Of a stretch of 64,000 nucleotides of DNA, positions 12,251-24,240 are shown in pieces (the stretch's first letter is position 1; each line of letters starts with the position of its first letter). The notes beneath the pieces are model-generated. The model was not told the DNA's origin and ran no database searches. It worked only from the letters and a program-made list of their open reading frames with translations. The position numbers and the translations under genes were made by a program. The stretch is from NCBI GenBank assembly GCA_025267735.1, contig CM046303.1:43971380-44035379 (forward strand), given 5' to 3'. The DNA comes from Mactra quadrangularis (lineage: Eukaryota; Mollusca; Bivalvia; Venerida; Mactridae).

Positions 12251-12527
12251 TTTAGATATCACAAACTGATAGTTTGCACATTGTTATACAAACAGCTCTA
12301 TATGTACATGTATTAGATGTTCCTACAGAGAAGAATAATAAACATAATCATTAATATAAGCTGTTCCTTTGATGAGCTATGGTGACCTTTTCAATGTCTG
12401 AATAACATTTGAAATTATCTTGTCTTTTAATATTCTGTTTTTTGAATAGTAAAGATGATATTTGTACTGGAAGGAAGAAATTATATGTCTGCTAGTCATA
12501 TGCTCTATCAAATTAGCTTATCAAGCA

Positions 12528-12768
12528 GTGGTGCTTTTCACAAAATTCTTACGAAAAAAATCTTTGTAAGTCAAATGCAGGATACATTAATAATACACTC
12601 ATTTTTAGCTTATCAATTCTAAATATTATACAAATTGTGTAGAATTGTGTATACTTTTTGAATATCATATCATACTTATGCTTATTATCAGTCTGACTTT
12701 CAAGCGCTAATTATTTCAAACTGACTTACGAAGATTTTTTTCGTAAGAAATTTTGTGAAAAGCACCAC
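12528..12768. mobile_element. MITE with 40-45 bp inverted repeats, copy 1
   Basis: GTGGTGCTTTTCACAAAATT at the left pairs with AATTTTGTGAAAAGCACCAC at the right. Complementarity continues inward through TTACGAAAAAAATCTT. A diverged copy lies at 56190-56412. Confidence 0.88.
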
Positions 12769-13352
12769 AGATGAAAAATAGAGACAAATTATTTGAATAC
12801 ATATACTATATACAGCTTGGTTAGAAAATAAACATAATTCCTGCACATTGTACATGAGGTTGAGATGTGCTCTAAATGAGCTATGGTCACATTTTCACTA
12901 ACTTGAGATTTTCTGGTCTGAAAATCTAAGGTTTAAGAATTATGATGCCAATAAGTTGAAGCAAATGACTTTTCATCACTTATAATTCAACTTAAAATAT
13001 AATACCGAGTTTTCACAGCTGCTCTGGTCATTTGCTGTAAATCTTGTCTGAAGTTTCATGCTAGTTTTGATGGTTCTCTACTGTCTCGGCACTCAAGTTA
13101 AGGAAAAATGCATATTTTTTAATAAAAATGGCACTACTTGTGATGACCATATTAGACGTAAACATAAATAATGTATCAATAGACAATTCAAGTACCCGTA
13201 TAATGAAAGTCATATCACATTATGCCTCAAAGCAGCATTATTATAAAAAATCTTACTATAATTTAGCAGTACAATGCAATGCAGTTAACGTTAGAAATCG
13301 GTCATAAAAATTTTGAGTATATGGGCCCCTGGTCTCTATAAATTCAGTGTTC

Positions 13353-13660
13353 TTAGAATTAATGTCCTATGTCTGATGACCTTCAATTGTTATGACCTTC
13401 AACTTAGACAACTTTTACCTCTAACCTTAGAATTAATGTCCTATGTCTGATGACCTTCAATTGTTATGACCTTCAACTTAGACAACTTTTACCTCTAACC
13501 TTAGAATTAATGTCCTATGTCTGATGACCTTCAATTCTTATGACCTTCAACTTAGACATTTTTTACCTCTAACCTTAGAATTAATGTCTGATGCCATTCA
13601 TCTCTGATGACCTTCACTTTTAACCTTAGAGTTAATATTTCACATCAAATGGCCTTCAAC
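13353..13660. repeat. Minisatellite, 74-bp unit, about four copies
   Basis: TTAGAATTAATGTC starts at 13353, 13427, 13501 and 13575, exactly 74 bases apart. The first three units are almost identical and the fourth decays. Each full unit has two ATGACCTTCAA boxes. Confidence 0.92.
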
Positions 13661-13845
13661 TTTGACCCAAGTTAAGTGATCAGACAAACATTGGTGCCAA
13701 AACAATCAATCATTACTGATAATTCTTTGAAATTTATAATGTCCAAAATAATTCTCAAAGTCTTGGTTTGGACATCCATTTGTAAAAACATGAAATGTGT
13801 ATAAGTTTGAATTTTGTATTCAAACTGAAGTCATTGTAAAATTTT

Positions 13846-13975
13846 ATTCAACTGTCAGTGGAGCATACATCAACTCTGGTAATTTAAAATGTATTATTAT
13901 CAATCGTGAGTTCAAAAATACATTTGTAAATATTTAAATCAGTGGAGTTAATGTATTTACCACTAGCAGTTGAAT
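13846..13975. mobile_element. Small MITE (ATTCAACTG ends), copy 1
   Basis: ATTCAACTGTCAGTGGAG at the left and CACTAGCAGTTGAAT at the right form imperfect inverted ends, with inner pairing of AGTGGAG.ATACAT against its complement. Relatives lie near 55993-56127 and 57733-57840. Confidence 0.65.
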
Positions 13976-14132
13976 ACAAATAACCAAACATTTGTACTAT
14001 GTTACTTTGTACTAAGTGAAATTCAAGTTCTTTGTTGCAACTTCATATTTTGTCGCAACTTCCTTTTTTGTTCCAAAATTAGCTAAAAAAAAAGCCAGGG
14101 CTAGCCCTGATGTATATAAAAGTTTGACTTAC

Positions 14133-14299
14133 CTGTAGAAGGCTTTCCTCTCTTTAAGATACTCAATATAGGTACAGAATGTTTCCTAGTTAACCTAGCT
14201 CCTTCCCCAGTTGTAGGTGTGGAAGAGGGTTCATTTTGTAATACTTTAGGAACATTGAAAATGGGTAATGTCTTAGATCTGTGAAGCTCTTTTTTCCCA
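14133..14299 (-). CDS. Coding exon of the long-intron gene with two 14-3-3-type motifs
   Basis: Minus strand: acceptor TTTTCTGACTTCAG ends just before 14299 and donor GTAAGT follows 14133. The exon is 167 nt, phase 2 in and phase 1 out, open throughout. Upstream it can join 39792-39583 or the ATG exon 28686-28547, both of which leave in phase 2. Downstream it joins 4018. The peptide begins GKKELHRSKTLPIFNVPKV and includes TRKHSVPILSILKRGKPST. RSKTLP and RKHSVP both fit the RxxS/TxP pattern of mode-1 14-3-3 sites and of basophilic kinases. This suggests a phospho-regulated, unstructured linker, but the family is not recognised. It is the best-supported exon of the gene, with clean splice signals on both sides. 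Confidence 0.8.
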
Positions 14300-14446
14300 C
14301 TGAAGTCAGAAAAGTAAAACACATTAATTTTGTAACAATAAGTACAATAAAATGGTATAAGTTGTTGAACTACTAAAGTATCTAATAGTCCTTAATAGTC
14401 CTTACAACTATTATGACAGCATTGTCATCAATCGGATTAAAACCCG

Positions 14447-14810
14447 ATCTAAAATTTTCCCCCTGCCTATTCGCTAATTCAGATCCGGCCATTTTCTCAT
14501 GAGGGTCATGTTCAGGAAACCTTTTCTCATGATGATATGCATGATGAAATGGTTATGTTTAGTAACATGTTTACATCGTCTACGTCAGGCAATTTGAAAT
14601 GAGCCATCCAACCGTAGACTGTGAATAATGCTGCTGTCAAATTAGCTTGCAAACCTTTGTCTAAAAATAGAAATTACGAAAACAAAATGCTGTTAATAGT
14701 GTTTCTTCTAGATGAAAGCTATGCATTGTTTGGTCAACATAAAGGTCATCTGCACATGACCCTCCATGCGAACACTGTAGATGCTGTATGACAACGCTCT
14801 AAAAATTATC
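14447..14810 (-). repeat. Interspersed repeat family D, copy 2
   Basis: Reverse of 8190-8513: GAGGGTCATGTTCAGG, TTTGAAATGAGCCATCCAAC, GTCTAAAAATAGAAATTACG, CTAGATGAAAGCTATGCATT. It extends further at the left (AAACCCGATCTAAAATTTTC), an extension also seen in the copies at 37070 and 54795. Confidence 0.8.
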
Positions 14811-15100
14811 TGTTTACAGAGATTGCATTGTCACCAGACATCCAAAACTGGATCTTGAAGCACATGGAAAACACTAAACCTAGCTATAAATTACATTTGT
14901 ATCAACTTTTAATGAAAGATTTTACCTAGCAAAACTTATGGTCTTGCTACCTAACTTGATACAAAATGACATTACATTGTATTAGGCAACAAACTCCTGA
15001 ACATTTATTGTATAAATTACAAATATGTTTCACACAGTCAATAGGTTATTCAAATCATGGAAGCTCCAAATATTATTTTCTTCCCACACTGTGATGACAT

Positions 15101-15397
15101 AGGCGAAACCAGCTGGGGGGGGGTGTAAAAAAGGGTCAAGACCCCCCTGAAATTTCCAAAATGTACCTGTGCATGAGTGTATTTTTTTAAACTGTAGCCA
15201 TTTTAAGTTGCATTAGAAGAAATTTTCTCTTGTAAGCCTTTGTGTTTAATATAGATCTAATGGTTATATGGTTTTTATTATTAATATGTTGCCTTATTCT
15301 GCAAACAATGTGTTAGTGGTTTGAAAGTTTGGAAAAAGTTTGGATCCCCCCCCCCCCCCCCACCCCCCACCCTAGAAAAAAATCCTGGATCCGCCTC
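15101..15397 (-). mobile_element. MITE with GGCGGATCCAGGA ends, copy 1
   Basis: The right end CCTGGATCCGCCTC matches the ends of 51957-52270; the left end is eroded to GGCGAAACCAGCTGG. Poly-G (15114-15122) and poly-C (15345-15371) tracts lie just inside the ends, as in the other copy. Confidence 0.7.
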
Positions 15398-16799
15398 TCG
15401 ATGAGGTATGGTTTAAATAGTTGTAAATATGTATTCATATACTCATTACCTCTGATTTTTACCATTTAAAATCTTTTCCGCATTTCCATACAATAAATGG
15501 TTCACTTTTTGTTTAAACATTATATTGGTAAATTATGAAGTTTCACTAAAAGGAATATTAACAGAAATTGTCACTTATTCTAATTTCACAACTGTATAAT
15601 AAACTATCACCTGTATCCCAAAACATTTAGCTATAAGAATCAAATCATTATCATTGCTTTAGTAAAAAGATTGAAAAAAATGATACAATTTGCTACAACC
15701 CTTGAAATACATTTTAAATGATGAAAAATAACATGTCCTCCCAAGTCCCAACATATATCCCTAATCCACATGAAAAATAGGATTGATCCAAATAGGTAGC
15801 CAGGTTATATGAAGTTATGATCACATAAGTATTCTATCATTATTAATAATATCTTATTATCATTTTATTGTTAATAATATTTCATTGTTATCATTTCATA
15901 TATTATTATTATCAAGTAATTCCATAACTCATACAAAATGGAAACATAATAATCCCTGTAATAGAATCCTTCCATGGAAATAACTTGTCACCCATTTATA
16001 CAAGAAATCCTAAAACAATGAGTTGATATAACATTTCCGTGAAACATTATCATCATCGTAACATATGATACAACACTAACAATGAAACCACCAAGAATCT
16101 AGCCTTAAGGACAATATAGATTTTGTTTAACCATTATCACGATTTTAAGCACTAATGTCAATTGTTTATGTATTAATGGAACTTAGATGTATTAACCTAC
16201 TAGTGAATAGTTATTACTTCAGAAACATACTGACACAAGAGTATAGACCTAGAATTGTTTAATGTAATTTATAATGTCATTAGTACCATTATGATTATAT
16301 ATATAATTACTTAGTCTCTCATGAGGCTTTTAAATAATCTATAGATATTGTACTAAAACAATGGGAGACCTAAATACCTAACCATTCACTCACTGGAGAC
16401 GTAACATAACTATGAACAATATTAAACTATTGTAACCTGTATTAATCAATGATACTTAATTATATTGGTCAGTGGTTTCACAAATATTGACCATTTTAAG
16501 TCGGACAACAATTTTGTCAGAGGATTCACACATACCCCTACTGACCATGTAAAGTCTGACAATAATTTAACCAGGTAGATTTGTTTCAGATTATAGTAAT
16601 TACCAGTTTTGATGCAAATGATTTAAATTTGCTGAGGTGGTAATGCTGTGGTTAGCAAGTCTATTTCAAACTAGATATACAGAAGTGTAATTCCTGGCTG
16701 CAGTAAGATATTATTCCATGGACATTTAATGACAATAGGCTTTTCTGACTGCACTGGCAGACTGGGTACAAATTTTACATGTACAATTGTAGAAATTAC

Positions 16800-17525
16800 A
16801 GAATACAAAATTTTGTTCTCATGTCTCGGGGCAATGAGAACAAGCTATGAATGATGATGACATTGTATTCTTATGTCACAGGCCAATGTGAACTAGTTAT
16901 AGATGATACTGAAATTTTATTTTCTTGCCTCAGGTCAATGTGAACAAGTTATAGATGATATTGAAACTGTAATCTCTTGTCTCAAGTCAGAGTGAACAAG
17001 TTATATATGATATTGAAACTGTAATCTCTTGTCTCAAGTCAGAGTGAACAAGTTATATATGATATTGAAACTGTAATCTCTTGTCTCAAGTCAAAGTGAA
17101 CAAGTTATATATGATAGTGAAACTGTAATCTCTTGCCTCAGGTCAACGTGAATGAGTTATAGATGATATTGAAACTGTAATCTCTAGCCTCAGGTCAAAG
17201 TGAACAAGTTATAGATGATATTGAAACTGTAATCTCTTGCCTCAGGTCAACGTGAATAAGTTATAGATGATATTGAAACTGTAATCTCTTGCCTCAAGTC
17301 AAAGTGAACAAGTTATATATGATATTGAAACTGTAATCTCTTGCCTCAAGTCAAAGTGAACAAGTTATATATGATATTGAAACTGTAATCTCTTGCCTCA
17401 GGTCAACGTGAATAAGTTATAGATGATATTGAAACTGTAATCTCTAGCCTCAGGTCAATGTGAACAAGTTATAGATGATATTGATATTGTTTTCTCTTCG
17501 CACAGGTCAATGTGAACAAGTTATA
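16800..17525. repeat. Minisatellite, 52-bp unit, about 13 copies
   Basis: GATATTGAAACTGTAATCTC recurs every 52 bases (for example 16957 and 17009), each time followed by TTGCCTCAGGTCAA.GTGAA and CAAGTTATA. The middle copies are near-identical and the outer ones decay at both edges, typical of unequal exchange. Confidence 0.92.
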
Positions 17526-18667
17526 CAACAGAGAAAACCCACGAGAATCATCAATAGAGTTTTGTTTGATATTGTAGATTTCTGATTTTCTTCTGCTTGA
17601 GAAGATTGGTATTATCACAGTGACAGATTTATTCCTATATTCTTATCACATTTGGCAAGTCATGACTAGAATCTAATCTTTGCCAAGACATCTTAACAAG
17701 TTCATATGCATAATGTTTGAACAGGAAGCCCAGGCTTGACTTAATTTCCGCCAAAATCATACATTATGACAACTTCATGACATTAACTTGGAACCAATTT
17801 CATTTGTGCCAAAATTAGACTAGTAGTACAGACAAATTTGACGTAAGATCATCAAAAGGAATACCCAAGGAAATAACTACTTCTGACATATCATATGATG
17901 TATATAATAGTCCTGTAACTGGAACAATACTCATAGTATTTGACCACTGAATCAGCCTTCATGAAAATCTGTCCAAAAACTGAAATATCTAGTGAACTAA
18001 TGAACAAATTTTATCCAACTGAAACTAGAATTGTCATAATACTGCCAATTTAGTAGAAGTTAATACTAAAACTATATTTGGAAACAGCAATTTATAGGTT
18101 CAAATAATATTTCCTTTTTTGGAAATTACCAAAAAATAATTGACCTACAGACCACTGATGCTACAAAATTCAATACGCCAATGATAGTCGCCGCTTAGAT
18201 TAAATCACTAAAACCAAGGTACAAACATTTCGCGTGTTTAGCAATAAACAGTAGTAAATCACTCTTTTCTTATAATAAATTACTACCACTTAGGGCTAAA
18301 CCTGAGATTTGGTAAGAATATGTGCAATTTCAGAAAATTAATGTAAAAGTTCATCTTTTTCAATTATAGTAAATTTTCACCATTAAGACATCATACTGCA
18401 TCAATAGACTATCAAGTCACCAAAATATCTTAGTATAAATATGTTATATATTTGATAATGTTCACAAAAGTATACTAATATTCAATATCAGTTCAATATT
18501 TTAAGGATATATTATTCAATGATAAATTAGCTCTCACAAAATGATTGAAAAGACAATCATTACTAAATGTATCATGTAAACCACAAACAAGCAATCACAT
18601 TTGAATTCCAGCACAAAGAAAGTTGTTGAAAATAAGAACCCCTCCAGTGATATCTTAGTGCTGCTGT

Positions 18668-19515
18668 ACAGAATAGAACAGAACAGAACAGAAGTGAACA
18701 GAGATTAGTGATAAGATAAGAGCAGAGCAAAGCAGAACAGAGATTAGAGCAGAGCAAAGGTTAGAGCAGAGCAAAGATTAGAGCAGAGCAGAACAGAGAT
18801 TAGAGCAGAGCAGAACAGAGATTAGAGCAGAACAGAGCAAAGATTAGAGCAGAGCAAAGGTTAGAGCAGAGCAGAGCAAAGATTAGAGCAGAGCAGAACA
18901 GAGATTAGAGCAGAGCAGAGCAAAGATTAGAGCAGAGCAGAACAGAGATTAGAGCAGAGCAGAACAGAGATTAGAGCAGAACAGAGCAAAGATTAGAGCA
19001 GAGCGGAACAGAGATTAGAGCAGAGCAGAACAGAGATTAGAGCAGAGCAGAACAGAGATTAGAGCAGAGCAGAACAGAGATTAGAGCAGAGCAGAACAGA
19101 GATTAGAGCAGAGCAGAACAGAGATTAGAGCAGAGCAGAACAGAGATTAGAGCAGAGCAGAACAGAGATTAGAGCAGAGCAGAACAGAGATTAGAGCAGA
19201 GCAGAACAGAGATTAGAGCAGAGCAGAACAGAGATTAGAGCAGAGCAGAACAGAGATTAGAGCAGAGCAGAACAGAGATTAGAGCAGAGCAGAACAGAGA
19301 TTAGAGCAGAGTAATAATAATAATAATAATAAAGACTTTATTTTAAGAGGCTACACATTTGGATAAATCCAATCTTCCATGTGGGCCTCTATCAAACATA
19401 TTACACAGTATATACAATATTTACATAATGATGAATGCATAGTAGACTTAGAGTAAGAGTAGAGCAAAGCAGAGCAGAGCAGAGAAGAGCTGAACAGAAC
19501 AGAACAATACAGAAA
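18668..19515. repeat. 22-bp minisatellite interrupted by a retroelement-like 3' tail
   Basis: AGAGCAGAGCAGAACAGAGA... repeats with a 22-bp period from 18668 to 19312, with about 15 near-perfect copies at the right. (TAA)n, then AATAAAGACTTTATTTTAAG and a unique stretch to about 19440, interrupt it. GAGCAAAGCAGAGCAGAGC and AACAGAACAGAAC then resume to about 19515. The AATAAAGACTTTATTTTAAG piece resembles the 3' end of a non-LTR element with a short microsatellite tail; this class call is tentative. Confidence 0.8.
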
Positions 19516-21082
19516 AAAACCAGAAAAAAACAGAACAGAAAATATTTTTATCCAACTCGGGTTATAATAAAACAACAAAATACTCCAAATCAAACATCAA
19601 TTGTGGTCAGTTATTTACTAAAAGAAATTATAGAAGTTTCCAAAAATTTTCTTTTCATAGATTTTGTTACTTTAGTGAGCGTGTCCGTTTAAATGATAAA
19701 ATGTGACAAGAAATCTATTCAAACATGAAAGCACGGCACAGCTGTCTGCTCAGCAATGCATGATATTATATAATTCTAGCATGTCACATCTGACTAGGAG
19801 ACAAACTTGACAGTTGTAAGAAGATAATAGTCTATCATATATGGCTTTGTCTTAATTGTCAGTGGCAGTGAGTAGGTTGATAGACTGCTGCTGTTGTATG
19901 AGTAAAAAGTATGTAAACATACAGCAGCTTTAAGCTTCATGATTTACACGCAAGCTGTAAACAGTAAAGTCATGGAGTGACATTTCAAAGTAAGGCATCA
20001 TGAACAATATAAACTCTGCAGATTATGTCTGGCTTTGGTAAATAATGCGCAGCTTTTGACATTTAAATTGAATTCAGATGTTATAATGGATGTAGCAAAA
20101 AAGTGCATGTAGATATGAGGGGTAAATAGCCCCTCATTGAAGTTTTGGTGATTAGGCCGGTGGGTATTATTTGATTACAGCAGTCTATGCTTATTTTTTC
20201 TCAAGCATTAGCCAAATTTATTATGTTTATAATCTTATAATTGGTAAAGGGAAAACAAATGAAATTTCTACAAGCAAGAATCAATTATCAATATTTCCAG
20301 GCTTCTGGCTCAAAGGTAAAGGTAATGATGGTTTCAACTTGAGAGTATGTATAAACAGCATATTATTCAAACCCTATTGTACAAATGAGCACAATTTTGA
20401 AAAAGCCTAGAAAAAATACCAGCCCTTGATGTTGCACGCAGGTATTTTTCCACATCTGGTGGTTTCAATCCTTAAATAAGCTATGAAGAGATTAACATGC
20501 TGGGGTAATTTTATGCATTTTTTAAAATAACGATCAAAAAATAAAATCACATGAGACTGATGAACATTTTAGATGTGTACAAGCCTGAATTATGTGCACA
20601 CAAAAATTGACAACTCATCCAATTTAAGAGACAGAAATTGATTCATTACAGCTACTGTTCTTTTCTTAACAAAAACAAATGTTTCTGATATACAGAGATA
20701 CAGTTTCCCCAGAAAAGCTATCCAACAAAAGAATCTTATGAGACAAAACTTGAGTGATAATATTTCATTCTACAATTACAATGATATTATTTTCTACAAA
20801 ACCTTCTAAGACAATAATAAATCAGTAACTATTACTAGGATTACATTCAGGTTTCTTAAAGTTCTTACATAAACAAGATATGTAGGGGATTTTGCTTGTC
20901 TAATAACTTAAATTTCCTTCCATATAACTTTTGTCAACTAAATTTAGTATACAACAGCAAGTTACTGTCATTGCCTCAAACCACTAGCCTGAAACCTGAG
21001 ACTTAAAAGAATAAATTTGGGCCTGAGAAAATTTCATACTGCAGTCAAGCTAGTTGATGTTTTGCCCTTTATCACATGACAA

Positions 21083-24000
21083 ACAAGAGCTCCGCTGGGC
21101 GGGGCATTATACGCCCGTGTGCAGTCCATGCTGTGTTCTATCTCATATAAAGTCCCTGTGACCTTGACCAATGACCCCGGGATCTCAGAATAGGTCCCAT
21201 TCTTAACAGGAGGGCTATCCAAAGCAAAGATTTTGAGAACCTAGGTACAGCCATGGTTGATTTATCACCGACACAAAGTTTTCCCATACAAACTTCCAGT
21301 GACCTTGACCCTGGGGCCTCAGAACCAAAAGTTCTCGCCCTTGACCCAAAGAGTATTTATACATAAAATTTGGTGATATTGGGTAAAGTTGGTTGTTGGA
21401 CAAGGTTTTTCCTCATGATTTTTCTTTTGACTTTAACCTTTAACACAGGGACCTAAAACCAACGGGGCATATGCTAGACATTAAGGCTACCCTTAAATAA
21501 GATTTGGAAAACCTACAATGTAGGTACAATTATTATTGAGTTACTGTCCGGAAAATGTTTCAATATGAATTAAGTCCCTGTGACCTTGACTTTTGTCCCT
21601 GGGGTTTCCAAATCAAAAGAGAACATCAAATACCAAAGAGCTATCAACACATTACATCTTGACAAATGGGCTGATCCACATAAAATTTGGTTAACCTAGG
21701 TACAATCATTGTTTAGTTATTGTCCGGACAAGGATTGTCCATATGATGCCCCTGTGACCTAGATCTTTGACCCGGTTTTGACCCAAAACCAATTGGGAAC
21801 ATCCTTAACACATGGGCTACCCTCACATAAAATTTGGTGAACTAAATTCATTTTATTTATTAAATATAGCATTATTTCCATGGTTTGCCATTTTGACTTT
21901 ATTAACATATTGATTGAACATTTGAAGTCTCTGCTTGGTAATTTGATATCTTCTGGATGATGGTTTAAACTTGACCCAGGGGCCCCAAAATCAATAAGGA
22001 ACATCCTTGACACATGGGCTACTCTCACATGAAATTTGGTGAACTTAAGTGCAGTCATTGTTGATTTACTACACGGACAATGTTTTTCAATATGATGCCC
22101 CTGTGACCTTGACCTTTGACCCAGGGGCCCTAAAACCAATAGGACATAACCATGACACATGGGCTACTCTCACAAAAAATGTAGTGAACCTAGGTACATT
22201 GGTTGTTCAGTTATTGTCTGGACAAGGTTTTTCCATATGATGCCTCTGTGACCTTGACCTTTGGGTCTGGGGCCCCAAAACCTATAGGGAACATCCTTCA
22301 CACAAGGGCTACATTCACATAAAATTTTATGAACCTAGGTACAGTCCTTGTTGAGTTATTGTCCAAACAAGGATTTTCAATATGATGCCCCTGTGACCTT
22401 GACCTTTGACCCAGGAGCCCCAAAACCAATAGGGCATAACCTTTACCCAAGGGCTACCCTCATATAAAATTTGGAGAACCTAGGTACATTGGTGGTTCAG
22501 TTATTGTCTGGACAAGTGTTTCATTGTTTGCCGTTTTGACTTTATAAACATATTGATAGAACATTTGAAGTCACAGCTTGGTTATTTGATATCTTCTGGT
22601 TTAAGATTTAAACTTAACCCTGTTTTCCCAAAACTGATAAGGTGCATCCTTGACACATGGGCTACTCTCACATGAAATTTGGTGAACTTTGGTACAATCA
22701 TTGTTGAGTAATTATCCGGACAATGTTTTTCAATATGATGCCCCTGTGACCTTGACCTTTGACCAAGGTGCCCCAAAACCAATAGGGCATAACCTTGACA
22801 CATGGGCTACTTTCACATAAAATTTAGTGAACCTAGGTACATTGGTTGTTCAGTTATTGTCTGGACAAGGTTTTTCCATATGATGCCTCTGTGACCTTGA
22901 CCTTTGGGTCTGGGGCCCAAAAACCTAATGGGAACATCCTTGACACAAGGGCTACCTTCACATAAAATTTTGTGAACCTAGGTACAGTAGTTGATGAGTT
23001 ATTGTCCAAACAAGGATTTTCAATATGATGCCCCTGTGACATTGACCTGTGACCCAGGAGCCCCAAAACCAATAGGGCATAACCTTTACCCAAGGGCTAC
23101 CCTCACATAAAATTTGGAGAACCTAGGTACATTGGTGGTTCAGTTATTGTCTGGACAAGTGTTTCATTGTTTGCCGTTTTGACTTTATAAACATATTGAT
23201 AGAACATTTGAAGTCACAGCTTGGTAATTTGATATCTTCTGGTTTAAGATTTAAACTTAACCCTGTTTTCCCAAAACTGATAAGGTACATCCTTGACACA
23301 TGGGCTACTCTCACATGAAATTTGGTTAACCTAGGTACAGTCATTGTTGAGTTATTACCCGGACAATGTTTTTCAATATCATGCCACTGTGACCTTGAAC
23401 TTTGACCCAGGGGCCCCAAAATCAATAGGGCATATTCTTGACCCATGGGGTACTCTTACATAAAATTTGGTGAACCTAGGTACATTGGTCTTTCAGTTAT
23501 TGTCTGGACAAAGTTTTTCCATATAATGCCCCTGTGACCTTGACCTTTGAACCTGGGGCCCCATAAACCTAAAGGGCACATCTTTGACACATGGGCTACT
23601 CTTACATAAAATTTGGTGAACCTAGGTACAGGCGTTGTTGAGTTATGGTCCGGACAAGGTTTTTCAATTTGATGTCCCAGTGACCTTGACCTTTGACCCA
23701 GGGGCCTCAAAACCCATTGGGAACATCCTTGACACATGGGCTTCTCTCACATAAAATTTGGTGAACCTAGGTAGATTGGTTGTTAAGTTATTGTCAGGAC
23801 AAGTTTTTTCCCCATATGATGCCACTGTGACCTTGACCTTTCATGCAGGGGCCCCAAAACCATTAGGGAGCATCTTTGACACATGGGCTACTCTTACATT
23901 AAATTTGGTGAACTTAGGTACATTGGTGGTTCAGTTATTGTCCGGACAAGTTTTACCTATTTTAAGTCCCAGTGACCTTGACCTTTAACCCTGGGGTCTC

Positions 24001-24192
24001 AAAATCAATAGGGAACCTCCTTTACCCAAGGGCTATCCACACATAAAATTTTAGGAACCTAGGTATATCCTTTCTTGAGTTATCATCCGGACAAGCAATT
24101 GTCCACGGACGGACAGACGGACAGACGGACAGACGGACAGACGGACAACATCATAACATAATACGACCGTTTTTTCAAAACGGGCGTATAAA
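21083..24192 (+). repeat. 3.1-kb interspersed element: array of about 150-bp units with TGACCTTGACCTTTGACC boxes
   Basis: Opens with ACAAGAGCTCCGCTGGGCGG and GGGGCATTATACGCCCG and closes with repeated CGGACAGA followed by CGACCGTTTTTTCAAAACGG and GCGTATAA. Inside, a unit of about 145-155 bp recurs roughly 16 times with fixed landmarks: GAACCTAGGTACA, GTTATTGTC.GGACAAG, TGTGACCTTGACCTTTGACC, GGGGCCCCAAAACCAATAGG, CATGGGCTACTCTCACA. A diverged segment (TTTGCCGTTTTGACTTTATA to TGATATCTTCTGG) occurs at 21918, 22561 and 23204, exactly 643 bases apart, so part of the array is a higher-order repeat. ORFs in it, up to 133 codons, are by-products of the repeat. I know this block as common in bivalve genomes; its class is unsettled. 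Confidence 0.85.
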
Positions 24193-24240
24193 AATTAAAG
24201 GCAATGATTGAAGTTAAATTTTTGTTAAATTTAGGATATA

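Larger units (their letters stand above)
4019..14132 (-). other. Large intron of the minus-strand gene
   Basis: About 10 kb of AT-rich intron. It contains SINEs (5395-5634, 7225-7510, 8861-9130, 10352-10670), a 42-bp duplication (7972-8055), the D repeat (8190-8513), a Tc1-type derivative (9441-10012), the E repeat (10947-11285), an hAT-like element with a nested MITE (11472-12250), a MITE at 12528-12768, a 74-bp minisatellite (13353-13660) and a MITE at 13846-13975. A stray SINE tail (GCGCCGTAAAACCCAAACAAAC) lies near 6717-6745. I see nothing at 4115-5390, 5640-6690, 6800-7220 or 7515-7970. Confidence 0.6.

Noticed and set aside
16800..17525. Regular 52-bp spacing reminiscent of a CRISPR array
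   Set aside because: There are no unique spacers; the whole unit repeats, as in a eukaryotic minisatellite, and the context is a eukaryotic intron.
21759..22160. 133-codon minus-strand ORF, the longest in the window
   Set aside because: It lies wholly inside the tandem array at 21.1-24.2 kb, its peptide repeats with the unit, and similar ORFs recur in the next units.
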